The notes: generated by a model not told the origin, from the letters alone. Positions 1-7,125 are shown, numbered from the stretch's first letter. The stretch: DNA of 12,525 bases from an uncultured Hyphomonadaceae bacterium (GCA_937873805.1 CALMWO010000248.1:1-12525); one strand, 5' to 3'. Numbers and translations are program-made.

Positions 1-7
1 CTGTCGC

Positions 8-682
8 GTGAGAGCGTTCGCAGGCGGCGCGATTGTGGCCGAGATCGAAGGCACAACGAGCAGCATCGCGTTCGTGAAGGATGTGCTGTTTCCCTATGCA
101 CGGGCGCGGCTTCGCGATTTTGTCGCCCGGAGTGAAGTGAGCACAATTCTGGACGAAGTACGCGACCTTCAACGGGACGCATCGCTAACGCCCGCGCAGA
201 TTGTCGACCTGCTGGAAAGATGGATGGGTGAGGATCGAAAGATCGCGCCGCTCAAGACACTGCAGGGCATGATTTGGGCAGATGGATATAAGAGCGGCGA
301 ACTCACCGGACACATTTATCCCGACGCCGTCACCGCCCTGCGCGCATGGCGCGCAGCGGGTGTTCCTCTTTACGTCTACTCATCCGGGTCAGTCGAAGCT
401 CAGCGTCTGATATTCGGGTATACGACCTTGGGCGACCTGACGCCTCTGTTCAACGGCTATTTCGACACACGCATCGGCAGCAAGCTGGAGCCATCATCGT
501 ATCAACGGATCGCTGCCGAGATCGGCCTACCACCCGGCAGCCTGCTTTTCCTGTCGGACCATGAAGGTGAGATCGCTGCGGCGAAGCATTCCGGCTGGCA
601 AACGCAGCTGGTTGATCGCGACGCACGACACACGGACGCTATCTCCACCTTCGATGACATCTCGGTGGAGCCGGCAGCATGA
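8..682 (+). CDS. mtnC: Enolase-phosphatase E1 (MtnC-like), nucleophile Asp replaced by Glu
   Basis: This is a HAD-superfamily enolase-phosphatase of methionine salvage. The family enolises and dephosphorylates 2,3-diketo-5-methylthiopentyl-1-phosphate in the cytoplasm. Visible family features are the segment IEGTTSSIAFVKDVLFPYAR from residue 13, motif II SSG at 125-127, the motif III Lys159 in GSKLE, and motif IV with Asp184 and Glu188. Length (224 aa) is normal. The oddity is residue 12: the family reads D-I-E-G-T with Asp as phosphoryl-accepting nucleophile, but here the codon is GAG (Glu). Activity may therefore be lost or changed. The GTG at position 8 is a plausible start, but the frame is open to the window edge, so the true start may lie upstream. 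The stop overlaps mtnA by ATGA, indicating one operon. Family identity is clear; catalytic competence is doubtful. Confidence 0.9.
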   Translation: MRAFAGGAIVAEIEGTTSSIAFVKDVLFPYARARLRDFVARSEVSTILDEVRDLQRDASLTPAQIVDLLERWMGEDRKIAPLKTLQGMIWADGYKSGELTGHIYPDAVTALRAWRAAGVPLYVYSSGSVEAQRLIFGYTTLGDLTPLFNGYFDTRIGSKLEPSSYQRIAAEIGLPPGSLLFLSDHEGEIAAAKHSGWQTQLVDRDARHTDAISTFDDISVEPAA

Positions 683-1761
683 TGATCGATGGCGTCCGCA
701 CGCGCCCTCTCGTTCTCAATGCGGACGGCTGGTCGGTACGCGTGCTCGATCAGCGCCTGCTGCCCTGGTCAGTCGAATGGGCGGATATTGCGAGCCTTGA
801 AACGGCTGCCTTGGCCATCAAGCAAATGTGGGTGCGCGGCGCGCCGATGCTGGCGGTCACTGGCGCTTACGGGCTTTGCATTGCGCTGCGCGACGACCCT
901 TCGGATGCCGCGCTTGATCGCGCCTACGATATTCTGATCCGCACGCGTCCGACTGCGATCAATCTCAAGGGCGCGCTGGACGACATTGCGCGTGCGGTTC
1001 GACCGTTGCCGCCTCTGGAGCGCGCCGGCGCCGCCTATGCGTGCGCCAGCGCAATGTGCGATGCCGACGCGCGGGATTGCGAGGCGATCGGCCGCCATGG
1101 TCTTCCGCTGATCGAGGCGATTGCTCGCCGGCGACCGGATCGGCCAGTGCAAATTCTCACGCATTGCAACGCAGGTGCTCTGGCAACTTTTGAATATGGA
1201 ACGGCAACCGCCCCGATCTATCTCGCCCATGAAGCGGGTATTCCGGTTCATGTCTGGGTGGACGAAACGCGGCCACGCAATCAAGGCGCAGCGCTGACTG
1301 CATTCGAGCTGAGCCAGTACGGCGTGCCTCATACCGTGATCGCCGACAATGCGGGCGGCTTGCTGATGCAGCGTGGAGATGTGGATGTGTGCTTCGTCGG
1401 CGTTGACCGCGTCACGCGCAATGGCGATGCGATCAACAAGGTGGGCACTTACCTGAAGGCGCTCGCAGCACACGATTGCGGCGTGCCTTTCTATGTCGCC
1501 ATGCCCTTCACGTCCTTTGACGGCAGCACATCTGCCGGAGGTGAAGTTCCTATCGAGGAGCGATCCGCCGACGAGGTAACGCATATCCAGGGGGTGACGG
1601 CGACCGGGGAGCGACAGATCGTGCGAATCGTGAACCTCGGCTCCAATGCGGCGAACCCGGCATTCGATGTAACGCCGGCGCGGCTGGTGAGTGGGTATAT
1701 TACGGAACGCGGACTACTCGAGATCCGGGAGCTGAACGGCGGCACCTTCGCCCCGGCATAG
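679..1761 (+). CDS. mtnA: S-methyl-5-thioribose-1-phosphate isomerase
   Basis: MtnA converts 5-methylthioribose-1-phosphate to methylthioribulose-1-phosphate, an early step of methionine salvage, in the cytoplasm. It belongs to the eIF2B alpha/beta/delta-like isomerase family. The 360-aa length is usual for the family. Signatures seen are RGAPM at 53-57, the catalytic Cys163 in THCNAG (161-166), DETRPRNQGA near 195-204, and the catalytic Asp243 in GVDRVTRNGD followed by AINKVGT. The C-terminal segment GEVPIEER is also typical. The ATG at 679 overlaps the mtnC stop as ATGA, so the two are translationally coupled; a second in-frame ATG follows at 682. MtnA acts two steps before MtnC in the pathway, with MtnB between them; mtnB and mtnD are not in the window and may lie upstream. 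Confidence 0.96.
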   Translation: MMIDGVRTRPLVLNADGWSVRVLDQRLLPWSVEWADIASLETAALAIKQMWVRGAPMLAVTGAYGLCIALRDDPSDAALDRAYDILIRTRPTAINLKGALDDIARAVRPLPPLERAGAAYACASAMCDADARDCEAIGRHGLPLIEAIARRRPDRPVQILTHCNAGALATFEYGTATAPIYLAHEAGIPVHVWVDETRPRNQGAALTAFELSQYGVPHTVIADNAGGLLMQRGDVDVCFVGVDRVTRNGDAINKVGTYLKALAAHDCGVPFYVAMPFTSFDGSTSAGGEVPIEERSADEVTHIQGVTATGERQIVRIVNLGSNAANPAFDVTPARLVSGYITERGLLEIRELNGGTFAPA

Positions 1762-1933
1762 CTGGCGCTGCGGAAGCCCTCGGTCTTATTCGGAATCCAA
1801 CGATAGCGGCCCGGAAACGTAAGCTGCAAATTTGTCCAATTCTGAGCGCGCGCCGCATAAGTGAGGTCGCGGCAAAGTGCCCCTCACCCCAAAGTGAGCG
1901 CCACAGGCCCCATGGTCCGACAGGTGTGATTTG

Positions 1934-1971
1934 CAAAGCTGCTTTGACAGGCGACCTGAACAGGCGATTAT
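1934..1971 (+). promoter_or_regulatory. Candidate sigma70-type promoter with overlapping palindrome
   Basis: TTGACA at 1944-1949 is a perfect -35 hexamer. GATTAT at 1966-1971, 16 bp downstream, matches 4 of 6 bases of TATAAT. A perfect palindrome CAAAGC-T-GCTTTG (1934-1946) overlaps the -35, and the 8-mer ACAGGCGA occurs twice 13 bp apart (1947-1954 and 1960-1967). The layout resembles a regulated promoter for the downstream dehydrogenase. This is pattern recognition only. Confidence 0.4.
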
Positions 1972-2122
1972 GGAATGATCTTCGGGGCCGAAGAGCGTCG
2001 CCAGATGCTCGGATGGCCGTTCGAGGGGACTAAGCAGAAATACATGCCCGCCGCGCTGCGATATCTGGCGCGGACAAAAAGGGCTCTACCGGTGATCAAC
2101 ACCGGAGACACTGGGAGGACAG

Positions 2123-2209
2123 ATGATGATGTCGCGCAACCGACAGCACGCTGCAATGCAATTGAAGAGCGATGAACCGACGCCTCGCGATGGCGCCGGT
2201 TCGACCTGA
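2123..2209 (+). CDS. Possible 28-aa leader peptide upstream of the PQQ dehydrogenase
   Basis: This short ORF starts with three consecutive in-frame ATG codons (2123, 2126, 2129). They follow a strong Shine-Dalgarno, GGGAGG at 2113-2118, which is 7 nt from the second ATG. The peptide reads MMMSRNRQ and ends DGAGST before TGA at 2207-2209. It is polar, with no signal peptide or membrane segment. It lacks the Glu-x3-Tyr pair of PqqA, so it is not the PQQ precursor. Its last third lies inside the hairpin at 2174-2202, and it stops 20 nt before the dehydrogenase start. A role as regulatory leader peptide is inferred; it could also be a chance ORF. Confidence 0.4.
   Translation: MMMSRNRQHAAMQLKSDEPTPRDGAGST
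2174..2202 (+). promoter_or_regulatory. Stable leader hairpin upstream of the PQQ dehydrogenase
   Basis: GAACCGACGCC (2174-2184) pairs with GGCGCCGGTTC (2192-2202) around a 7-nt loop. Ten of eleven pairs are Watson-Crick, with one A-C mismatch. No U-tract follows, so it is not a standard terminator. It covers the end of the small leader ORF and sits about 27 nt before the dehydrogenase start, where it could affect translation, attenuation or mRNA stability. Confidence 0.5.
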
Positions 2210-2229
2210 TTGTTGACGAGAGCAAGAGC

Positions 2230-4305
2230 GTGAAAATGAGATCCTATATTCGCAGTTCGATGATTTCCGCCCTGGCCATGAGCGCGTGCCTGAGCGCGGC
2301 GGCGCAAGAGACCCCGAGCTATTCGGCGGCGCAGGCGACGGCCGGAAAAACGACCTATGAACGCCAATGCGTCGCCTGCCACGGCGCAGGTCTCGACGAC
2401 GGCGAATTCGGCCCCATGCTGCGGGGCGACGAATTCCTGCTGCGCTGGGCGGGCAAGAGCGTCGAGGAATTCTTCCACTACGTCTCCGACACGATGCCGA
2501 CGGCCCAGCCCGGCTCCTTGTCCGAAGAGGAATACCTCAACGTCATCGCGTATCTCATGTCGCGGAACACCATCTCCGCCGGAACGCCGCTGACCACCGT
2601 TTCGCAGAAAACCATGACCATGCCGTCGACGACGGCCAACACCGGCATGATCGCCGCCGGCATCAAATTGCCGCCCAATCCCAACGCAAAGCCGAGCCCG
2701 ATCAACAAGATCAGGCCGGTGACGGAAGCGATGCTGTCTTCGCCCTCTTCCGCGGACTGGCTCGATGGACGCCGTACGCGCGATGCACAGGGCTACAGCC
2801 CACTCAAGCAGATCAACAAGGGCAATGTCAGCAAGCTGCGTCTCAGCTGGTCGCTGTCCCTGCCTCCCGGTCCGAACCAGAACACGCCGCTGGTGCATGA
2901 CGGCATCATGTTCGTCCACGCCTTCAAGGACGTCATGCAGGCCGTGGACGCGGTGAATGGCGACATTCTCTGGCAATACACGTACCGCCTGCCGAAGGAC
3001 GTGACGCCCACGCCGAAGAAATCCATCGCACTCTACGACACGATGGTTTTCATGCCGACGTCCGATGCTCACATCGTGGCGCTCGACATGAAGACCGGCA
3101 AGGTGATGTGGAACACCGGCGTCGGCGCAACGGGCTTCACCTCGTCGGGCGGCCCCATCGTCGCCGCCGGCAAGGTGATCTTCGGAACGCGTGGCCCCAA
3201 GCCCGTGATCGTGGCGCTCGACGCCAAGACCGGCAAGGAGGCGTGGCGCTTCAACACCATCCCCAAGCCGGGTGAGCCGAACTACGACACCTGGAACAAC
3301 ATGCCTTACGAGGCCCGCAACGGTGGCACGATCTGGACGCCGGGCAGCTATGACAAGGAGACCAACCTCGTCTTCTTCGGCCCTGCCCCCACGTACGACA
3401 CGAGGCCTCTCCGTGATCGCGTACCCGGCGCCAACAACGACGCGCTCTACACCAACGCCACGATCGCGCTGAACCCGGACACCGGCAAACTCGTCTGGCA
3501 TTACCAGCATCTGGAAAACGACCAGATGGACCTAGACTGGGCCTATGAGCGCCAGATCATGACCATCGGAACCGGCAAGGCAGCGCGCCGCGTTCTTGTG
3601 ACCGCCGGCAAGGCGGCTATGCACGATGCTCTGGATCCAGCGACCGGGAAATACCTGTTCTCGATCGACCTCGGCATGCAGAACTATATCACGGCCGTTG
3701 ATCCAGTGACTGGCCGCAAGACCGTCGATCCGAACCTGATCCCGGGCGACGGCAAGACGAAAATGATCTGTCCCAGCGCCGCCGGCTCGAAGAACTTCAA
3801 CCCTTCGGGTTTCAACCCCACCACCGGCGTCCTGTTCGTCCCGCTGATCGAAGCCTGCATGGATCTCGTGCCGCTGCCGGACGGCCAGCGCGGTCTTCTC
3901 TCGACTGGCGTGCGCACCAACAACCGGCCCATGCCTGACAGCGACGGCTTGTATGGCCGCTTCGTTGCGCTTGATCTGCTGACCAAGAAGCAGCTCTGGA
4001 TCACGCGCGAGCGCGCGCCGATCCTCACCAGCACGCTGCCCACGGCTGGCGGTCTGGTGTTCGCGGGCTCCATGGACCGCGCCTTCTCGGCCTATGACCA
4101 GAGCACGGGCAAGCGGTTGTGGACGACGCGCCTTGGCGACGTCCCGAACTCGAACCCCATCAGCTACGAGGTCAACGGCAAGCAATACATCGCGGTTGTC
4201 AGCGGCAGCGGCGCTGTTCGCAGCACGGCCTACGTGAACATGCTTCCGGAAATCAGGAACCCGGCCGTCCGCACGGCAAACATCTGGGTTTTCGAAGTCC
4301 CTTGA
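2230..4305 (+). CDS. Secreted PQQ-dependent dehydrogenase with N-terminal cytochrome c domain
   Basis: This is a periplasmic quinohemoprotein oxidising an alcohol, aldehyde or sugar-type substrate; the substrate cannot be told. A signal sequence covers residues 1-25, with a possible weak lipobox ending at Cys20. A cytochrome c domain follows, with heme motif C47-V-A-C50-H51 and likely axial Met89. From about residue 175 comes an eight-bladed PQQ propeller: YSPLKQIN at 189-196 and repeated D-x-x-T-G-K-x-W blade motifs. Asp404 (in NNDALY) aligns with the catalytic Asp of quinohemoprotein alcohol dehydrogenases, and a late blade reads CPSAAGSKNF. The heme domain is N-terminal, whereas classical type II enzymes carry it at the C terminus. 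The vicinal Cys-Cys of methanol dehydrogenases is absent, and the usual G-N calcium-site segment reads GPAP (384-387). GTG 2230 or ATG 2236 may be the start. No PQQ synthesis genes are in the window. Confidence 0.92.
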   Translation: MKMRSYIRSSMISALAMSACLSAAAQETPSYSAAQATAGKTTYERQCVACHGAGLDDGEFGPMLRGDEFLLRWAGKSVEEFFHYVSDTMPTAQPGSLSEEEYLNVIAYLMSRNTISAGTPLTTVSQKTMTMPSTTANTGMIAAGIKLPPNPNAKPSPINKIRPVTEAMLSSPSSADWLDGRRTRDAQGYSPLKQINKGNVSKLRLSWSLSLPPGPNQNTPLVHDGIMFVHAFKDVMQAVDAVNGDILWQYTYRLPKDVTPTPKKSIALYDTMVFMPTSDAHIVALDMKTGKVMWNTGVGATGFTSSGGPIVAAGKVIFGTRGPKPVIVALDAKTGKEAWRFNTIPKPGEPNYDTWNNMPYEARNGGTIWTPGSYDKETNLVFFGPAPTYDTRPLRDRVPGANNDALYTNATIALNPDTGKLVWHYQHLENDQMDLDWAYERQIMTIGTGKAARRVLVTAGKAAMHDALDPATGKYLFSIDLGMQNYITAVDPVTGRKTVDPNLIPGDGKTKMICPSAAGSKNFNPSGFNPTTGVLFVPLIEACMDLVPLPDGQRGLLSTGVRTNNRPMPDSDGLYGRFVALDLLTKKQLWITRERAPILTSTLPTAGGLVFAGSMDRAFSAYDQSTGKRLWTTRLGDVPNSNPISYEVNGKQYIAVVSGSGAVRSTAYVNMLPEIRNPAVRTANIWVFEVP

Positions 4306-4320
4306 GGTCCAACGCAAACG

Positions 4321-4347
4321 AGAGCGTCGCTCAACAAGCGACGCTCT
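4321..4347. terminator. Hairpin between convergent genes
   Basis: AGAGCGTCGCT (4321-4331) and AGCGACGCTCT (4337-4347) form a perfect 11-bp stem with a CAACA loop. It lies in the 66-bp gap between the dehydrogenase stop and the convergent regulator stop. There is no T-run on the + side and only a weak CGTTTGCGTT on the - side. It probably serves as a bidirectional terminator or 3'-end stabiliser. Confidence 0.65.
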
Positions 4348-4371
4348 TCGGCGGGCAAGGTCGCGGCGGGT

Positions 4372-5919
4372 CTAAAAGCCAAGCCGCGACAGTGTTGCGG
4401 TGATGAGCTTTCGCGTCAGCGGATCGCGGAATGGAAACGCGCGAAGAAAATCCGTTTTACTGAGATGGCCCGCGCGGGCGCGAGCAGACTCGGCCCAGAC
4501 CTTGGCCTTGGCGTCGTTGCCGTTAAGTGCATGAGTGGTCGCCGCAATCATCTCTATCAGCGCATGCGCGCCGGGAGAGTTTGCTGCTCGCTCGCCCCAG
4601 GCAGCCGCTTGCGCTGGCTCTCCGAGCACCAGATGCGACATGGCCCTCACACCCAGCATGCCATAAACGAAGGGATCGAGCGGACTAAGGGCGAGCGCGG
4701 CGGCGATGTTGGCCTGACTTGCGTCGGCACTGCCGAGGAAAGTCTCCGCCCAGCCTCGGGAATACCTAGCCTGCGCGTAGTTCGGGTTGAGCACATTGGC
4801 GCGCTCGAGCCAGGGAATGCTCGCCTCCAGATCGCCGCGCAGCCATTGGGCGCGCCCCATCGTGAAATGACCGAAGGGATCCAGCGGATCCCGCTCAAGG
4901 CATTGCGCCGCGTAGCTTTGTGCAAGCCGGGTAGCTTCCGTATCATCCGCGTACCGCAGAAACGCGCTCTGGAAATGCGTGAAGGAAAGACCCGCGTAGG
5001 CTCGCGCGAAGCCGGGCTCCATCTTGATCGCGCGTTCGAACAGGCTGGTTGCCAGATCATTGTCTGGCTTGTTGAAGCGATACATGTGCTGCAGGCCAAG
5101 ATGGTAGGCAGCCCAAGCATCCAGATTTTCCGGCGACTTCAGTCGCGCGCGTTGCGCCTCGTTGAAGGGAATTCGCACCTCGACGGCGCTGGTCACCGCA
5201 TTGATGATGCTGTCGCGTATTTCGTGAACAGCCCCGACGTCGCCGCGAAACCGCTCGCCCCAGATAATGCCCCGGTCCTGCGTATCACCGAGCTCGACCG
5301 ACACGGACATGGTCTTGCCCGATATTTCGACGATGCCCGTCAGACAATACTGCACGTTCAGCTTGCTGCGCACCTCCTCCAGCGTCGCGTCTGCACCGCG
5401 AAAGCGGAACGACGACCCCCGCGCGATGACAAACAGCCAGTGCAGGCGCGACAGTTCAGTTATGAGATCGTGCGGCAGCGCCTCTGCAATGGGAAAGTTC
5501 GGCTCCATCGCCCCAACGAGCCGAAATGGCAACACCGCGATGCTGGGTCGCGACTGGGCATGCTGCTCGCGTGTCACGCCCTCTTCCGACTTGGCGACCG
5601 ACAGCGTTGCGCGGGTCGTGACTTCTGCGACGAAGGCAAATCCGAGGCCGTGGACGGTGCGGATTATTGATTGCGCGCGGCCATTATCGCCAACAACCTG
5701 ACGAGCAGTCTTGATCCGGCTTGTGATCGCAGAATCGGAAACAATCCGACCATTCCATACGGCCGTGACGATCTCGTCCTTTGTGACCATGCGCTCGCGA
5801 TTTTCGATCAGGAAGCGGAGCAGTGCAAAGACCTGCGGCTCGACGGCGACCGCAACGTCTTTTTCCCGCAGTTCGACCCGCTCCGTGTCCAGTTCGAAAT
5901 CATGGAAAGCATAGATCAT
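4372..5919 (-). CDS. Winged-helix (OmpR/PhoB-type) transcriptional regulator with TPR domain
   Basis: This is a predicted cytoplasmic transcription regulator of 515 aa. Residues 1-98 form a CadC/OmpR-type DNA-binding domain: FHDFELD at the start, a recognition helix around SDSAITSRIKTAR (61-73), and the wing RTVHGLGFAF (87-96). Residues 125-250 match the domain often placed between such a winged helix and TPRs, starting PSIAVLPF and including IWGERFRG. Residues 265-480 carry repeated TPR-like helix pairs, for example LFERAIKMEPGFARAYAGLS. No receiver domain or transmembrane segment is seen, unlike CadC. I chose ATG at 5919 because homologous domains begin within a few residues of FxDFELD. A TTG at 6015 would add 32 unconserved residues and put the upstream tandem repeats inside the gene. 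It is divergent from the methyltransferase gene, a likely target. The signal sensed is unknown. Confidence 0.85.
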   Translation of the reverse strand: MIYAFHDFELDTERVELREKDVAVAVEPQVFALLRFLIENRERMVTKDEIVTAVWNGRIVSDSAITSRIKTARQVVGDNGRAQSIIRTVHGLGFAFVAEVTTRATLSVAKSEEGVTREQHAQSRPSIAVLPFRLVGAMEPNFPIAEALPHDLITELSRLHWLFVIARGSSFRFRGADATLEEVRSKLNVQYCLTGIVEISGKTMSVSVELGDTQDRGIIWGERFRGDVGAVHEIRDSIINAVTSAVEVRIPFNEAQRARLKSPENLDAWAAYHLGLQHMYRFNKPDNDLATSLFERAIKMEPGFARAYAGLSFTHFQSAFLRYADDTEATRLAQSYAAQCLERDPLDPFGHFTMGRAQWLRGDLEASIPWLERANVLNPNYAQARYSRGWAETFLGSADASQANIAAALALSPLDPFVYGMLGVRAMSHLVLGEPAQAAAWGERAANSPGAHALIEMIAATTHALNGNDAKAKVWAESARARAGHLSKTDFLRAFPFRDPLTRKLITATLSRLGF

Positions 5920-5948
5920 GCCGGCTACACTATCGCATGCGCCGGCAA

Positions 5949-5981
5949 TCTCCAGAATTTCTCCAGATGATCTACAAGCGA
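5949..5981. promoter_or_regulatory. Three tandem 11-bp units, candidate PhoB/OmpR-type operator
   Basis: TCTCCAGA occurs at 5949-5956 and exactly again at 5960-5967, an 11-bp period. The next 11-bp unit, TCTACAAGCGA (5971-5981), matches the second in 7 of 11 positions. Winged-helix OmpR/PhoB domains are known to bind tandem repeats of about this period. The site is 30-62 bp upstream of the regulator start, in the gap shared with the methyltransferase gene. Autoregulation or control of the neighbour is inferred. Confidence 0.5.
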
Positions 5982-6004
5982 AGGCGCTCAATGCCGAATA
6001 GTGC

Positions 6005-6015
6005 TTGACCGTCAA
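6005..6015. promoter_or_regulatory. Palindrome in the divergent intergenic region
   Basis: TTGAC-C-GTCAA is a perfect 5+1+5 palindrome, 45 bp before the methyltransferase ATG. It contains a -35-like TTGACC on the + strand, but no convincing -10 follows at 16-18 bp. It could be a small operator or chance. Confidence 0.25.
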
Positions 6016-6059
6016 CCCTGCGATTAGCGCTGGGTGGCGCCGTAAGGAGAGTTCGAAAA

Positions 6060-6875
6060 ATGAACCCGAATAAAGCGCTCTGGGAAAAAGGCGATTTCAC
6101 CCGGCTCGCCCGCTGCATGCGCAACAGCGGCGAAGCGCTCGTCAACAGCCTCAAAATCACCCGCGGTACGAAAATCCTGGATCTCGGTTGCGGTGACGGT
6201 ACGACCGCTTTGCCAGAGGCGAAGCGTGGCGCCGATGTTCTGGGCGTCGATATCGCCGCAAATCTCGTCGCGGCAGGCAACCGCCGGGCGGCCGAGCTAG
6301 GCCTGGCAAATTGCAGATTTCAGGAAGGCGACGCGTCCAACCTCCATGGCCTGGCGGACAACGCGTTCGATCTCGTCGTCAGCATCTTCGGCGCCATGTT
6401 CGCTCCGAAGCCGTTTGACGTCGCAAAGGAGATGGTCAGGGTGACCCGTCCAGGCGGCCGGATCGTCATGGGAAACTGGATTCCCGGCGACCCCACGCTG
6501 GTAGCTCAAATTCTGAAGATCAGCTCCGCCTACTCACCACCCCCGCCGGAAGGATTCGTCAGCCCCATGACATGGGGCGTCGAGAGCAACGTCATCGAGC
6601 GGTTTGAAGCCGCGGGAATTCCGCGGAGCAACATCGCGTTCCTTCGTGATACCTACAATTTCGAGTTTCCGGGCGCGCCGTCGAGCTTCGTTGACGAGTT
6701 CAGGAACTACTACGGTCCGACCATGAACGCCTTTGACGCAGCCACACGCAACGGCCGAGCGGACGACCTCCAGCGAGAACTTGAAAACTTGTTCAGGAGT
6801 CAGAATGAGAGCCGCGATGCAAGCACGACGTCAATTCCGGCGATCTTCCTTCGAGTGACGGTCACCGTCATCTGA
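6060..6875 (+). CDS. Class I SAM-dependent methyltransferase
   Basis: This is a predicted cytoplasmic methyltransferase of 271 aa with a Rossmann fold of the UbiE/Methyltransf_11 type. SAM-binding motif I is ILDLGCGDGT (39-48), followed by the acidic end of strand 2 in GVDIA, then FQEGDASNL, the motif IV region FDLVVSIFGAMFAPKP, and the post-motif RVTRPGGRIVMGNW. The strong ribosome-binding site AAGGAG (6044-6049) lies 10 nt before ATG 6060. The substrate cannot be read from the sequence. UbiE-like quinone methylation is unlikely to be the role, as the C-terminal half does not look like UbiE. It is divergent from the winged-helix/TPR regulator, suggesting regulation by that protein. The gene ends before a bidirectional terminator. 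Confidence 0.9.
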   Translation: MNPNKALWEKGDFTRLARCMRNSGEALVNSLKITRGTKILDLGCGDGTTALPEAKRGADVLGVDIAANLVAAGNRRAAELGLANCRFQEGDASNLHGLADNAFDLVVSIFGAMFAPKPFDVAKEMVRVTRPGGRIVMGNWIPGDPTLVAQILKISSAYSPPPPEGFVSPMTWGVESNVIERFEAAGIPRSNIAFLRDTYNFEFPGAPSSFVDEFRNYYGPTMNAFDAATRNGRADDLQRELENLFRSQNESRDASTTSIPAIFLRVTVTVI

Positions 6876-6935
6876 TAGCGCTTGACAGCTAGCCTCAAGC
6901 TCAACCGGCTAAGCACCGCCATTCTATGGCGTATC

Positions 6936-6974
6936 AAAAATCTGGCTTGTCTCTGCAATGCCGAGACAAGCCAG
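6936..6974. terminator. Bidirectional intrinsic terminator
   Basis: CTGGCTTGTCTC (6942-6953) and GAGACAAGCCAG (6963-6974) form a perfect 12-bp stem with a 9-nt loop. Read on the minus strand, ATTTTT follows directly (6941-6936), which makes a good Rho-independent terminator for the small operon at 7024-7426. On the plus strand only GTTTCCC follows, a weaker terminator for the methyltransferase gene. Confidence 0.8.
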
Positions 6975-7023
6975 TTTCCCTCGCTTTCATTCGCGAATGC
7001 AGGGCAGCTCCTGCCGTTGGGGC

Positions 7024-7125
7024 TTAGCGTGGCCCGCGCGAGACGAATGTCGCAATGCCCAGCACGGCCATGAATGTGGCCATGACGACGATGACGCCCG
7101 GGACGAAGAACGGTTCGAGGTCCAT
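7024..7125 (-). CDS. 33-aa single-pass membrane protein
   Basis: This is a short ORF beginning MDLEPFFVPG, then a hydrophobic stretch (VIVVMATFMAVLGIATFV, residues 11-28), and ending SRGPR. The acidic N-terminus and positive C-terminus flank one membrane segment. AAGGAG lies 8 nt upstream of ATG 7125. The gene starts 31 bp after the lipoprotein stop, on the same strand, and ends about 50 bp before a good terminator. It is not CcoQ or CcoS by sequence. Its size and topology recall small accessory subunits of terminal oxidases such as CydX or CcoM, and cbb3 assembly genes lie nearby, but that is inference. A competing ATG at 7129 opens an Arg/His-rich shadow frame of 109 codons. Confidence 0.65.
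   Translation of the reverse strand: MDLEPFFVPGVIVVMATFMAVLGIATFVSRGPR

Larger units (their letters stand above)
1762..2229. other. 468-bp intergenic region upstream of the PQQ dehydrogenase
   Basis: No conserved protein is recognised here. I see no strong intrinsic terminator for mtnA. A candidate promoter lies at 1944-1971, overlapped by a palindrome at 1934-1946. A small ORF with a strong ribosome-binding site runs 2123-2209, and an 11-bp hairpin occupies 2174-2202. If the promoter is used, the dehydrogenase mRNA has a leader of about 250 nt. Another open frame, 1975-2175, has no Shine-Dalgarno and is not supported as a gene. Confidence 0.6.

Noticed and set aside
1975..2175. 66-codon plus-strand ORF upstream of the dehydrogenase
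   Set aside because: No Shine-Dalgarno, no recognised motif, and it overlaps the better-supported small ORF; composition in its last third looks non-coding.
2123..2209. pqqA, the PQQ precursor peptide
   Set aside because: Size fits, but the required Glu-x3-Tyr pair is absent and no pqqB-E genes follow.
2086..3510. 474-codon minus-strand ORF opposite the PQQ dehydrogenase
   Set aside because: Arg/Val/His/Gly-rich composition typical of the antisense of GC-rich genes; the plus-strand protein is clearly conserved.
4465..5670. 401-codon plus-strand ORF opposite the winged-helix/TPR regulator
   Set aside because: Shadow frame with no recognisable domain; the minus strand encodes a coherent regulator.
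6856..6870. Perfect palindrome TGACGGT-C-ACCGTCA at the end of the methyltransferase gene
   Set aside because: It encodes an alternating Val-Thr-Val-Thr-Val stretch, which yields such symmetry by chance, and it is far from any start.
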